Below are positions 17,921-30,020 of a stretch of 64,000 nt of DNA, piece after piece. Source of the stretch: Amoebidium appalachense (lineage: Eukaryota > Ichthyosporea). The position numbers were made by a program, and so were the translations under genes. Every line of letters starts with the position of its first letter. Positions within the stretch are counted from its first letter, which is position 1. The notes under the pieces were generated by a model, which ran no database searches, was not told the origin of the DNA, and worked only from the letters and a program-made list of their open reading frames with translations. The stretch lies in NCBI GenBank assembly GCA_963693365.1, contig CAVNZM010000005.1:1240001-1304000 (forward strand), read 5' to 3'.

Positions 17921-19148
17921 GGGGAGGAGGGAGAAAAGGGGGGGGGGGGGGGGGCAAGCAAGCGTCGTCACAAAAACTGTGAAAGTCACCAGACGGAAGA
18001 CAAGCCTGGTGGGTGTGTGCTGAAGAAAAAGGAGAAAAGTAGTCACAACCACGTCCAAAGAGGAACCAACCCATACGTGTGTGAATGCTGGGAAGATGGG
18101 CAGAAGGGGTATATCTGTGTGTGTGCAGGGGTGTGTGGTGGGATGCTGTGGTGTGTGTGCGTGTGTACGCGCACGCGTTGGGGAGAAGGGGGGGGGGGGG
18201 GGGTTTGATCCCATGCTGCATTCAACGGCACAACAACTGAAAAGGGACATAAAAGTGACGGAATAGTGCAGCACATGGCAAAGGGAGGAGAGAGAAACGG
18301 AGGTACGAAGTGGAAAGACGCACAACACAAAGCCAGGGGAGGAGGGGGAGGGGGGTTGCATACGTGTCCACGTGCGCAAACCACTGGTAGAGGGGGTCAC
18401 TCTGGAAATTCTGAGTAGGCAAATCAGGATTGCATGTTAGCGCACAGGAGCAGGACCGAAACAAGTCTCGTGGCAGCACCTCAGCAGTATTAGTGAACAG
18501 CGTTTGAGCATGGACTTCAGGCCTTGCTTCAGATTCTGTGGCACCACAATTGCATTACCGCTGTTACGAAGGGGAGTAGCCTAGCCTGTCCCCCTCCCCC
18601 CTCCCCTCGTCCTATTCCCCTGTTTTTAGTACGAAGCACATGTTCATAACGGACAACACAAATCAGAAAGCAAACCACCCATAAAGAGTATGAACAATAA
18701 GTGGAGCCCATCCTCTGGGAGGCCCCAAGCTACCCAGAGGGGGGAGGGCAAGAAAGAAGAAAGATCCGGGGGCCAGGTACGGAGGGAGAATTATTGCCAA
18801 ACAGACGTGACCTTGGAGCAGAGACGAGCCTATTTCGTAAGCGCACTGACGATCCAAAGGTACTGTCACTCCCACAAAAAGCCCAGGCAGGCAACAAGCA
18901 CACCAGGAGAGCAACTTAAGGTAGGGACCGCCCATCAGCATAATGTAGGATTAGCGCATGCACAGTCAGCAGGCAGACACCAGGCGCACCTGCTGCTGGG
19001 GGGGATAGCCTTGCTGGGGCGGGTAGCCCTGGGCCTGTGCGGCAGGGTACCCTCCCTGGGCCTGCTGTGCGGGCTGGCCGTAGCCGGGCTGTTGGCCATA
19101 GCCCTGCTGGGGGTAGCCCTGCTGCGGAAAGCCCTGTTGGTAGCTCAT
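14222..19148 (-). CDS. Penta-EF-hand calcium-binding protein, sorcin/ALG-2-like (221 aa)
   Basis: Seven exons join in frame from ATG to TGA: 19148-18990, 18410-18364, 17724-17626, 16708-16593, 16157-16061, 14709-14580 and 14239-14222 (666 nt). Residues 1-53 are a Gly/Tyr/Pro/Gln-rich tail (GYPQQGYGQQPGYGQ), as in sorcin, peflin and ALG-2. EF-hand loops follow: DTDRSGHINQDEL, DKDNNGTLSFPEF and DQDKSGFIDPKEL are canonical; SADNSKRVGFDDF and DNPPRGVITIPYD are degenerate. NYKPFSTETCR and AIVKLRALTADFQ match the sorcin branch closely. PEF proteins bind calcium, dimerise through the fifth EF-hand and move to membranes or partner proteins. The intron after 17626 must use a GC donor (GCAAGT). The last exon has only 18 nt (MVYKY). 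The ATG at 19148 was chosen because the longer frame to 19169 starts with GTG. Confidence 0.93.
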
Positions 19149-19351
19149 GTTGGCTGGGGCAAAAGACACAGCTGGATCTTACAAAGTGAGGGAAAAGTCT
19201 ATGCAGGTGAAGGCGAAACTGTGAGCCATGACAAGCCCGACGGACAAGCAAAACTGAAAAAAACACGATTATTATATTTAGTCTAAAGTGGTCTGTTTTA
19301 TGGCGCTCAGTTATTGTATATCAGTAATTCTGCAGCAAAAAGGAAGCAAAA

Positions 19352-19424
19352 TGACGTCATAAAGGTAGACTAAATGGGGCATCTTGCTGCCCATTGATTG
19401 GCTAAACGTGAACTCATGACGTCA
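19352..19424 (-). promoter_or_regulatory. Putative PEF promoter: two CRE palindromes and a CCAAT box
   Basis: TGACGTCA occurs at 19352-19359 and 19417-19424, with CCAAT (minus strand, 19401-19397) between them. They lie 204-276 bp upstream of the PEF start codon. The octamer is the bZIP (CREB/ATF) consensus site. Use by this organism is inference. Confidence 0.5.
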
Positions 19425-21600
19425 CGCTGCAACCAACTGCCAGACTACTGGTGCATCTTTATAGGTACTTGATATCGTGACTATAAAGCAGTAAAGTGAA
19501 ATATTCCTTTTTAAATTATAAATTTGCCTACAAGTTTACATCTTCCTCCTTTTTAAAAGTTTGAAGTTCCTCGACTGACCAGGACATTATAGAAAAGGGC
19601 AAAAAACATTGAATGGGTCAGCTGTCCATAAAGGCAGAAGTGTACCCTACACAGCTAGCTGCAGACAAATATATCATCCACAAGTTTAAAAGAAAAAGGA
19701 AAACAAACTATATAATTTACATAAAATAAGTTACACACCAATGAGCTGAATTTATCTCGTGGAAGTAGACTTGTGTACCATTCGTACAGTAGATGCCTGC
19801 CAGTTTATAAGATATGCAATATTACGCATATGTGCATGCAGCATACACAAATTCACATACAAATACAAAAGGAAGCAGTAGGTACACGAATATTGTAGTC
19901 GGGACAAATATAAAGAATAATTCATTTTTAGTGCTATGAGAAATGAAATATCAGCAAGCTGTTAGCCCACAGTGGAAATAAACAAGGCTGCAGCCGACCG
20001 ACCTTGGTTGCCGTGGAGGAGTGTAAATTGTTGTTGGTGCGTGCCGTCACAAAGCCGCTGGTCCGTTTTTTGGCGCGATCACATGCATGTCATGTCCGTG
20101 GGGAGAGAGAGACTTTTTTTTTTTTGGCCTTTCGAGTGTCCCGCTCCTCTCCGCCATTGCTTTTTCCCCCTACTCCCAAATCTGCAGAGCTCGTAGTCTC
20201 TCCATGCAAGGGAATTTTTTTTATTGGTACAATAAACCAATCTTAGGGCTTTACCCCGCCCCGAATTCAGTTAGGGCGACATGCAAATTTAGTTAATGCT
20301 ATGCAAACTAGTGTGACAGAGCTGAGTAAAAAGTTCTCTAATAGCCATATTTCTTTTTCCAGCCTCTTTACAAACACACAATAGGCCTTTACCCCTCGTT
20401 CTGTCATAGCAGAAGAGCAGGGGGATAGCAGGCATGGCTACCAAAGACGGCCTGCCCCTTACGCCCGCTTCGGAGCCCAGACAACGGATGAACCAGTACG
20501 GCTGCCAGTTTGGCTGCGTGGGGCGGAAATACAGCAACCAGCACTCCAGGAGGCAGGTGTGTGCTCCATGGGCCCATTTGTGTAAGCCAATCGAGCCCTG
20601 TTGTGTGGGTAGATGTGTTGTGGAGAGCACATGAGGAAGCAGTGGGGCAGGAAGTGTGTAGTGTCGAAAGCCCAAGTTGTGGCACACCTTTATTAGGGTC
20701 ATCTTCCTCTTTCTCTAGCACCATTTATTGTCTAGTCTTTTTGTTTGCACCTTTTGCTTACTTCGTTCGCAAGGAGCCCAATATAGCCTGCTTTGTGGCG
20801 ACTGATTAAGCTGATTCAGTTGTACTCCTTTGTGTCCGACGCACGCATGCAAACGGCCTACTAGTGTTCCATCTCAAACTCCCTTCATTCACGTGCTGAC
20901 ATATTGTGCACACCACAGCACTACCGCAGGCATCATAAGGAGCAGCTTGCAGCGTTGCTTAAGTTTAGACGCAACACGAGGAACATGGGGGACGATATCC
21001 GAGGGTACGTTGAAGATTTGCATACCCGATGTCATTCCTGGGGCTGTTGATGTTTTGCAAGTGGGTTTAGCTTTGGTGGTTTCATGATAATAGGTGGACA
21101 TGAGTGCACAACTGGTGCAAATCTTTTTTGGTGGGGAAGCATCAATGGTTTGGAGTGTGGGCACTGCTTTAGTATGGATAGCAGACCGGGGGCTGATGGC
21201 AGGTGCATGAGCTATTCAGACAGTTTGATGCCCATCAGTCAGCCTAGCAAATTGTTGGGCTTTTATGTGACACGGTAGACTCGAGCGGTTCTGCTGTTCA
21301 TATACTTAGCCTTTGCATACATAGCATCTAACAGTCAAAGACCCTGCAGAATTGATGCAATACTGTTCTTTTCAAAGCAGAAGACCTGGTTATGCAGTGG
21401 GCACACATACACAAACACTTTCCTTGTGTGCAGGTATACACTTTGACAAGACGTGCAGCCAGATTGGAAGGTAATGAGACCATATTTTACCGGTCAGGGT
21501 ATTATCTTCAGACTTAAATGTTTATTGGTTTAAATCGTTTGTCTTACACTCCCCTTGCATTCGCTTCTGCTTTCTGTGTCAACCGCTTACATCTGTTCTG
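19425..21600. other. Divergent intergenic region between PEF and the Q-rich gene
   Basis: AT-richer DNA (19450-19970) with no gene is followed by 20434-20556, an open stretch beginning ATGGCTACC and ending at a possible donor (CAG|gtgtgt). It could be an upstream exon of the next gene but does not connect in phase to it. A short open stretch near 20880-21064 resembles a retroelement gag helix pattern and is not called. Confidence 0.5.
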
Positions 21601-21622
21601 CAGGCTTCAGCCCATTGCCGCC

Positions 21623-21838
21623 ATGGGGCTTAGTGAGAACGAAGAATTCCCCGACGACATGATTCAGGCTGCAGCCCAACAGTCCCAGTTGGAGCAGCAG
21701 GAGCCGGCAGACCCGCAGGATGTCAATGACTTTGTGTACTTCCTGCACACAGTCAGAGAGGTGTGTGTCTGCACGATGTGTTTCTAGCTCTTGCTCCCTG
21801 TGTCTGGTTATCGTTGTGTGTGTGTGTGTGTGTGTGTA

Positions 21839-21871
<33 letters not shown>

Positions 21872-21982
21872 CTGTCTGCCTTCTAAACATGTGTTCTTTT
21901 GTGTGTTGGTGTGTTTGCGTTTGTGTGTGTAGCTCCTCCCCTCCTCTTCCCCCATTCCCCTCTGCCTCCTCCCGTGCCACCA

Positions 21983-22064
<82 letters not shown>

Positions 22065-22979
22065 TATACGCACCCACATGTGTGTGTGTTTACATACAGA
22101 CACGCCTACACACGTGCGTGCGCACAATCACCCACCTTCTTATATCTTTTCTCTCGTTTGAACTCTGGTCAAACCCTCCATCTAGGGCTGCCAAAAATAC
22201 TGCCGTTCTTTCTCTCACTCTTTGCCCTATGTGACCATATTGCTGCTGACTCCCTTTTTTTTTGTGGTGGTGGAGGGGGAGAGGGGGGGGGGGGGGGGGG
22301 GATTGGAGGGGGAGGGGGGGTGGAATCTCTTCTTTTTGGTTTGGACGTTTCCCCTTTATTTATTTTTATATATATCTGTGGGTGGTTGTGTTTGTGCGCC
22401 CCCCGGGGGGAGCGGGGGGGGCTTTGGCGCGTATTTTCGCAACTTTGCTGCACTCTAATCGGCAACACGATCTCTAAAGCAGACCTTGCACCATAATGTG
22501 TTAAGAGTTCCTACCATGCTTGCAGCACTGCTCACTGAGTGCTTGTAAACGTATTGTCTGGGGACATTGAACTCACTAATTTTCGGGTGCCTCCCTCCTC
22601 CTCCTCCCCCCAGCCCCCCCCCTCCATACCGTGTTCCGCATTCAAACCCCCCCCCCCCCCCCCCCCTCCTTCCCCTCCTCCCCCCCCCCCCCCCCCCCCC
22701 TCCCCCCCCCCCCCCTCCCTTTTCTCTGTCTTCCTCCCTTGTGGTGTGTGCAGAAAGAGAGTTCGAAAAAACAAGGCAAAAAGACTGGGGACAATGCCAA
22801 CGGCACACCCGGGGCCGACAGTCCAAAGTCCGACGACCCAAACCACGAAAAGGGAACCTCCCCCCAGGCATCACCCAACCACGGCAAGGTGCCAAAGCGT
22901 GCAAAGAAAGCAACGAGGAAAGACACGAGTGAGAGTGTCAAGGTGTGTGCATATGTGATTGCCGTGGTGTGGGTGTGTT

Positions 22980-23015
<36 letters not shown>

Positions 23016-23144
23016 GTTCAGTGTGTGCAGGAAAAGGGAGACCGGTGGGGGGGGGGGGGGGGGGGGGGGGGGATGATGCATTCCGGATATTGGCTCTAGT
23101 TTTGCACTGGTGGCTGCATTCTGCACGCTGTTTTTTTTTTTTTT

Positions 23145-23176
<32 letters not shown>

Positions 23177-24661
23177 CGGGGGAGGCCGTGTGATTATGTT
23201 CGGGGGGGGGGGGGGGGGGGGGGGGCATGCGGGTGTGTCTGCCTGTGTGTGCCTGTGTGTTTGTGTATTCAAGTGTATGCACATTCCTGCACATGTGGTG
23301 CATCACTGACATTATTTGGGTGGGTGCAGAGGCAACGGCAGCACAGCACGGCCAGCATAGTCAGCCATGCCAGCACACACAGCACCCACCCAGACATGCC
23401 CCCACCACCCCCACCCCTCCACCCACAAATGCCCGTTGGCTCTGCACCCCCGTCTGGTCCCGACCTTGCACCTACATACGTGCCGAGAGAAACAGCCCTC
23501 TCAGCCGTGATAGCACAGTGTGTGCTTGGGGCCATGTCGGGGTCAGACATAGAGGAGTACGTGCGCACCCACCACTCAGCGCTCTACGAGCCATACTCCA
23601 TCTCCCGGCTGATCCAGCTGCACCTGCTGATAGCGCAGAACATCAGCAGAGGCGCACAGTTTGTGGCGGCAGGCGGCAGTGAGGGGTCTGGTGGGGGACT
23701 GAGCCCACCGCCTGCCGGCTATGTGTACTCACAGCAGCACCCTGGGGTGGCCCACGACCCAAGCATGGTGTGTGTCCTGCTGGTGGGGGGGGGGATGGTG
23801 TGGCGTGGCGCGGGGCGGGGGGGGGGGGGGGGGGGGGGGGGGAGGGGGGAGGGGGGGGGAGGGGGGGGGGGTCTGGATGGATGAGTTTGAGGATTTTGGG
23901 GGTCGGAAAAATGAGGTTCTGAAAAGAGTTTGTTTTTGTTTTTTTTGTTTTTTTTGTGGGGGGGGGGGGGGGGAGTGTGTTCAGTGTTCAGAGGGGCCTC
24001 ACTCGGTAGGCTGCCGGGTGTCAGTGCTGATCATGTCTAGGCCATGCTGTTAAGAGTGCATGTGCCTGCTAGGGCATGGTGGTGGATAGCATGCATCTGG
24101 TGTCTGGGGTAGGTCCTTGTGGCTGCATGGTCGGTGGGTTCACAGAGACCAGGGTGTCACGTACCCATCCACTTACCATATATGGTGCAGTATGGACGAT
24201 CCCCCTCCCCCGGCTGGACACCTTACGGCCAGCAGCAGCCCCCTCCTGCCCAGCAGCCAGCTGTCGATGACTGGGTACTAACACCCCCCTTCTCCCCCCC
24301 CCTCCCCCCCCCCACCTATCCACCCACCACTTTCTGCTTTGCTCTGTGTTATGCATTTCAATTGCCCCCCCCCCCCCCCCCCCAACATCCCGTAGCCCCG
24401 CACCATCCTCTGGCTATGTTCTGTGTTATGCATTTCAATTGCCCCCCCCCCCCTCCCCCCCCCTCCCCCCCCCCCCCCCCCCCAACATCCCGTAGCCCCG
24501 CACCATCCTCTGGCTATGTTCGGATTTTTTTTTTTCCGTGTCTGGAATTTATCGTCATACCATTTTTGTCCCCCCCCCCCCCCCCCCCCCCCCCCGCTTC
24601 CTCACAGACAGAGACCAAGAAGGGGGGGGGGGGGGGGGGGGGGGCACACACAGACACGCCC

Positions 24662-24737
<76 letters not shown>

Positions 24738-25618
24738 CGCACCACAAACATGCCCATGTGCATGCACACAGATGCACAGGCAATTACACACACACATGCA
24801 ATGATGCAGACATCCGTACAAAAATGCACTTCAGGGAACGGAGAGAACGACAGAGGGAGGGAGACAAGGTAGTGAGGGAGGGAGGGAGCAAGAGGAATGA
24901 AGAAGAGGTCAGAAAGAGAAGAACTTGAACATACATACACATACATACACGAGAATTCTGACAAGATCTTGGCGAGTACACACCAAAAAGTAAATTTGAT
25001 GGATATGTGGATGCGGGCACATCCCGGCACGTGTTTGGGGTGGATGGGTGGGTAGGGGATGTGTTTTTGGTGGACCCGGTAGGGGGCGGGGAAGGGGAGG
25101 GAGGGGGGGGGGGGAAGGGGGGGAAGGGGGTGCTGACCAGAAGTATTTGTGGCTACCACGATATCGGCATGTCAGTGCATGTCAGTGCATGCATGTCCAC
25201 CTCCCGTAACCCGTTCTTGTTGCTTTGGCCAGTTCAAGAGAGGAACATATGGGAGGTCGTGGATAGCCCGCTCTCCCCGGGGGGAAGGGGGGGGTCGGGG
25301 GGGTGGGGTGGGGAGAGGGGGAGAGGGGGGAGGGGGTCAAGGCTTGTGTGTGTTTGGATGGCTGGTTGCTGTGCACGTGTGCATGCCTGTGTTGTGACGT
25401 GGTGCCCCTGAGCACAGACATGGACATGCACTTGTCGTTTCCACCACCTTGCCTGCATGTGCAACACCAGAAATAGGCCCAGTTATTAGACCCCCAGATC
25501 TAACCCCCTATGGCCACAGAGCCGACAACAGGGGCAGGCACCATCCACACAACCGCAGCCTCAAACTACCCCCCAGCAGGCCCCGGCACAACAGGCAGCA
25601 CAGTGGCAGCAGTACTGA
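21623..25618 (+). CDS. Unrecognised Q/P-rich protein (330 aa)
   Basis: Six exons join in frame: 21623-21760, 22754-22942, 23330-23767, 24191-24274, 25233-25255 and 25498-25618 (993 nt, GT-AG throughout). The start ATG sits in GCCGCCATGG, a full Kozak context, in an exon whose acceptor is at 21603, so an untranslated first exon is likely. The N-terminus is acidic with Q repeats (DDMIQAAAQQSQLEQQ) and VNDFVYFLHTVRE. A Lys/Ser-rich low-complexity part follows. A compact region (ETALSAVIAQCVLGAMSG, DIEEYVRTHHSALYEPYSI, SRLIQLHLLIAQN) looks helical and folded. The tail is Gln/Pro/Tyr-rich (GWTPYGQQQPPPAQQ, ending QWQQY). I do not recognise the family. The composition suggests a nuclear or RNA-associated scaffold, but this is only a guess. 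Confidence 0.7.
24344..24521. repeat. Tandem duplication carrying an expandable C-tract
   Basis: The unit starts CTGTGTTATGCATTTCAATTG, runs through a C-tract and ends CCTCTGGCTATGTT. Copy 1 is 24344-24420 and copy 2 is 24421-24521. Outside the C-tract the copies look identical. Copy 2 is longer only in the C-tract. Confidence 0.9.
24662..24735. repeat. (CA)n microsatellite
   Basis: Pure CA dimers in an intron of the Q-rich gene, preceded by an A/G-tract. No coding content. Confidence 0.95.
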
Positions 25619-25645
25619 GTGCATGGGCACTGTGTGCACATATGA

Positions 25646-25744
25646 GGTACTTCTTGCATGCAGGATTGTACTAATTGCATGCGAAGGTACTTATGCATGC
25701 AGCAAGCACTGGTTGCACGCAGAAGGTACTTATTGCATACAGAA
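25646..25744 (+). repeat. ~20-bp tandem repeat array just downstream of the Q-rich gene stop
   Basis: About five degenerate units of GGTACTTATTGCATGCAGAA follow each other 28 bases after the TGA, probably inside the 3' UTR. Most units contain a palindromic TGCATGCA-like core. Confidence 0.75.
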
Positions 25745-26028
25745 TATTGCATAGAAAGACTCTGGTACCGGTTCGTGCAGGTGCCTTTTTGAATCTATTT
25801 GATTATGGCCCTTTGAGTGAAAGTAGAGGTGATGCCCGTTGCATGTGTTAGTCGTATGGGTACGTCCCAGTGTACAGGGCTTAAGCTTGGAGAGTTCGGA
25901 TATGTACAGAAGGAATGGTTATGGTCCCTGCGAGCAGTGCGCATGGTTTTCTCATGTTTTTATTGGAGGCCATTGCAACTTTCCATGCTTTGCTTGGACA
26001 GAGGCCTTTTTATTTTTTATTTCTTTTT

Positions 26029-26029
<1 letters not shown>

Positions 26030-26123
<94 letters not shown>
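26030..26123. repeat. (GA)n followed by a G73 homopolymer
   Basis: GA dimers to 26050 run directly into 73 uninterrupted G. This is among the longest mononucleotide runs in the window. Confidence 0.95.
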
Positions 26124-26125
<2 letters not shown>

Positions 26126-27089
26126 TGAAGCCAAAGCAACGTCATCGTGTGCCCAAATTGCAGTGGTATTTTATAGAAATGATGGCAGTGCCTTGCTACT
26201 CGGATTTTATTTAGGGTTTTAGGCATTACGTATACTTTCAGACTTGCTGCGTAATGATCAGTGAAGTTTAGCTAGCATGATGTGGCATATTAGCGCAAAC
26301 AGGACTCCATGCCTGTTACAGTTACCACTGTGTTTAAAAATGGAAGGAGCGGGCAGGGACAAATATTGCAACCATGCATTTTTTATTTTTTTTTTCGGGG
26401 GGGGGGAGGGGACAAAATTTGCCCGGCACTATGCATATGTTATGCGCATGCCATCTAATATATATAGGCTGGGGGGTGCAGGCAGGTTCTCGGTCATATA
26501 CGTACGCACACATATCTCGCAACACAATACTGTACTTTATCATTATGTAAATGCTCGACCCTGGTCATTTTACATTGTCCCTGTTGAATACGGTTGCATG
26601 TGTCAACGGCACATGGTGTACAACACCATGCAATTGCGGGAAATGGGAAATAGAAGCCGTGATAGAATCAAGACAGGCCGTATCACTCCCTCAATTTGAA
26701 ACCCCACTCTTTTCTTCATGTAGTTAAATACACCCTCCCCGCGCTCTCTTCCCTTTAAAAACACCCCCCCAACCTCCTCCTAACTGAGCAACCATGATTA
26801 CACTATAGTTGGTTATGTCTTGAATAGTCCGTCCCAACAAGGAAGAAGTCATGATAAAAAAAGGTCAACATGTCCTAATGAAAACAAGTGTTTGCAGGAG
26901 AAGTAAGATCAAGCAATACGCTCTAGGCTGACATATTGTGTATTGTTGTCACGTGCACGCTATTGCTTCGTACATGCCTTACATTAGTTAGATTAGCAAC
27001 CTTCAAACATGTGGCTTGGGTGGAGGGGAACAACACATCCCCCTACCCGATAGTTACCCGTGGCCAGTCGTCACCTTCGTATTTGAAAT

Positions 27090-27134
<45 letters not shown>

Positions 27135-27146
27135 ACAAACACACAC

Positions 27147-27466
27147 TTAAAGGTTGTTTTCTCTGCGGTACTTTGCCAGTGCCTCGATGGTGATCATCTT
27201 GAGACCGTACATGCGGCTGAACCCCTCAAGGTGCTCCCTGCGTGCCTGCACACACACACCACACATCAGCAATGAGGCCACCACATCCATCGTCCCCCCC
27301 CCCCCCTCTCTCTCTCTCCCCTTTCCCCCTTCCCCCTCCCTGCCCCGACGCCCTCCCTGCCCCCAACACCTTTCCCTCAACCGCCATCCACAAAATCATA
27401 TAAATCGACCACGTGGAAAAAACGCAAGCACATACAAAGGCAACACACTCAATCACACTATATGAG

Positions 27467-27507
<41 letters not shown>

Positions 27508-27598
27508 AAAAAAAGAAAAGAAAGAAAGAAGAGAAAGCAGCACGCTACCAAATCAGGCTGGCTTCCGGCCATGCCACTACTCTTTGAAATCCCCATAG

Positions 27599-27635
<37 letters not shown>

Positions 27636-27649
27636 CCCGGGACCCTTCT

Positions 27650-27680
<31 letters not shown>

Positions 27681-27951
27681 AAAAAAATCCCCCTACATTT
27701 TTTAAACCTACCGCACTGCTCCTCACAATGTGTCCCTCCCTGTACACACATCTGCCCCTCATAACCATGACCCATCAAACACCGATCCCGGCTGCATACC
27801 GACAGGACGACTCTTTGCTACCAAAGACAAGCACAAATGCTCGTCTAAGGATTCAATCCCACCCAACTGTTCCTTCAACGGACCATGACTTGCAGACAGG
27901 GGACAGTCACCACAGGCACACAGACAGAAATGTGCATGTGCCAGTGTGTCG

Positions 27952-28018
<67 letters not shown>

Positions 28019-28851
28019 CGTGTGTAAAGGCGAGAGAGGTTGAGAGAGAGAGAGAGACAGAGAGAGAGAGGAGACAGTGAGAGAAAGAGAGAGTATGTAT
28101 GTGTGTTTGTGCGTGTGTGAAAGAGATAGTGTGTGTGTGTGTGTGTTTGCGGTGGGGGTGAGTGTTTGGTTGGGCGGGGAGGGGGGGGAGGGGGGGAGGG
28201 GGGGGGGGTTAAATGCGGAACACAGTACGAAGTACGCATACACGATGAGAAGCATTGTGCAGGACACATGCAAAGGGGAGGGGGGGGGGGGGGGGGGGGG
28301 GGGGGATCGACATACCATCCTGCCATCATCCAGGGCAATCTCGCAAAGTGCACCCACAGGTGGGAGGCCGGCAAGTTTGCACAGATCTGAGTGCAACACA
28401 TGTTAGACGGCAGCATGAATCACTAGTCGACAAGGGGCCATATCATTCTCCGTGTGCTGGCATGTGTGTTTGTGCATGTGTAGAAAAAAAAGACACAAAA
28501 CATGTGTGTTTGTGCATGCGTGGAAACACAGACATGTAGTGCAGTGCAGGAGCACAACAAAGCACGAGCTTTCTCTATGCAAGTGCACAAACAGGCCTCT
28601 TCAGATGCTCCCAATAAGTTGGTGAAGTGAGCACCACCTGCACATGGTCTTATTTGCACATGTATGTGTTTGTGTACGTGTGTCTCTCTCTGTGTATGTG
28701 GATGCCGCCTGTGTATCGAATGTCGCCCTAAACCAAGGTCGCCATGAAGTGCATAGCAGGAAATGGGGGAGGGGAAAGGTGGAGTATGGGCTGCCGAGGG
28801 GAAGAAGGGGGGGGGGGGGGGGGGGAGGGGGGGGGGGGGGGGGGGGGGGGA

Positions 28852-28906
<55 letters not shown>

Positions 28907-29989
28907 CGCGCGCGTGCATGTGTGCGTGTTTGGGGGAAACGGGGGGGAAGGTTGTATATGGTACTGACCATGGGTGGCCTCTGTGTGGCCTGTGCGTGTC
29001 AGCACCCCGCCCTCCCTGCTGACCAGGGGGAAGATGTGGCCGGGTCGGTTGAAGTCGTCAGGTCGGACAGTCGGGTCGGCCATGGCCCGGCACGTGGCTG
29101 CACGGTCAGAGGCTGAAATGCCTGTGGTGGTGCCTGCAAACGGGACAAGGGGAGGGGGGGGGGGGGATAAGTGCCCGTTCATCCCTGGTGAAACATGGTG
29201 AAGCAGCTCCGTTGTTTCTCCAATCAGCCCTTCAGCAATTCACCGATCTCAGATCCAATTGGGCAAAAAGTGGGGCCTAAAATCGGGGCCAAATAGTAAT
29301 CTACAGTCTCTCAAAGCCAGTTTATGTTCAAATTCACTTAGAAAAAAGGTTTTCACGCTCAAAAAGACGTGCTAAGTTGATATAGGCAGTCTGGGGTGTC
29401 CGACGCTACCTTTACCGCCAAAATCAGCTAAACCTAGCCAAAACCGCCCCCGGCTGGGGCCAACCTGACCGCCGGCTGACTGACGGCGGGAGTCGATCGC
29501 ATTTAGCAAGACATGTGCTGCATCCTATGTTGCTTATATAAACAATGTGTGTCGCTTTATTTGCTAAATTATTAATTAAGCGACCAAAGCATGTTTCCTA
29601 TTAATAGTTAAGACTTTATCAAGTGAAAACGGATTATGACCAGCACAAGATGGCTAGGCCCCACTTTTGAGCCGCCAAATTCACTTAGGGATTTGAAACC
29701 GAGGAATTCAGTTATTCAGCGACACACTACCTCCCCTAGAACTTGTGCACACGAGTGAGGGCAGTTGGTATGATATATGGCCACGGGAGCAGCATGAATA
29801 GCCGAATTTCTCATGTGATGTGTGTGTGTGGGGGGGGTGTGTGCCCAAAGGGGAGGGGGGGAGTCACCACGGAGAGAAAGACAAAACGGGAGGAGAGGGA
29901 TCAGGGGAAGAGAAAGAGAGAGAGCGAGCGAGAGAGAGATAGAGAGAGAGCGAGAGAGTGCGTGTGTGCGTGTGCGTGTGTGTGCGTGT

Positions 29990-30020
<31 letters not shown>

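Larger units (their letters stand above)
25619..27146. other. Convergent 3' intergenic region between the Q-rich gene and DHBP synthase
   Basis: It begins with a 20-bp tandem repeat (25646-25744), continues with (GA)n plus a G73 tract (26030-26123), then AT-rich sequence, and ends in a C-tract (27091-27134) next to the DHBP synthase stop. No gene was recognised. Confidence 0.6.

Noticed and set aside
18966-19169. Longer PEF N-terminus starting at 19169
   Set aside because: That start is GTG; the ATG at 19148 gives the expected MSYQQG-type beginning.
20434-20556. ATGGCTACC exon candidate upstream of the Q-rich gene
   Set aside because: It ends in phase 0, while the next exon (21604) would then hit a stop before the Kozak ATG, and the peptide resembles nothing I know.
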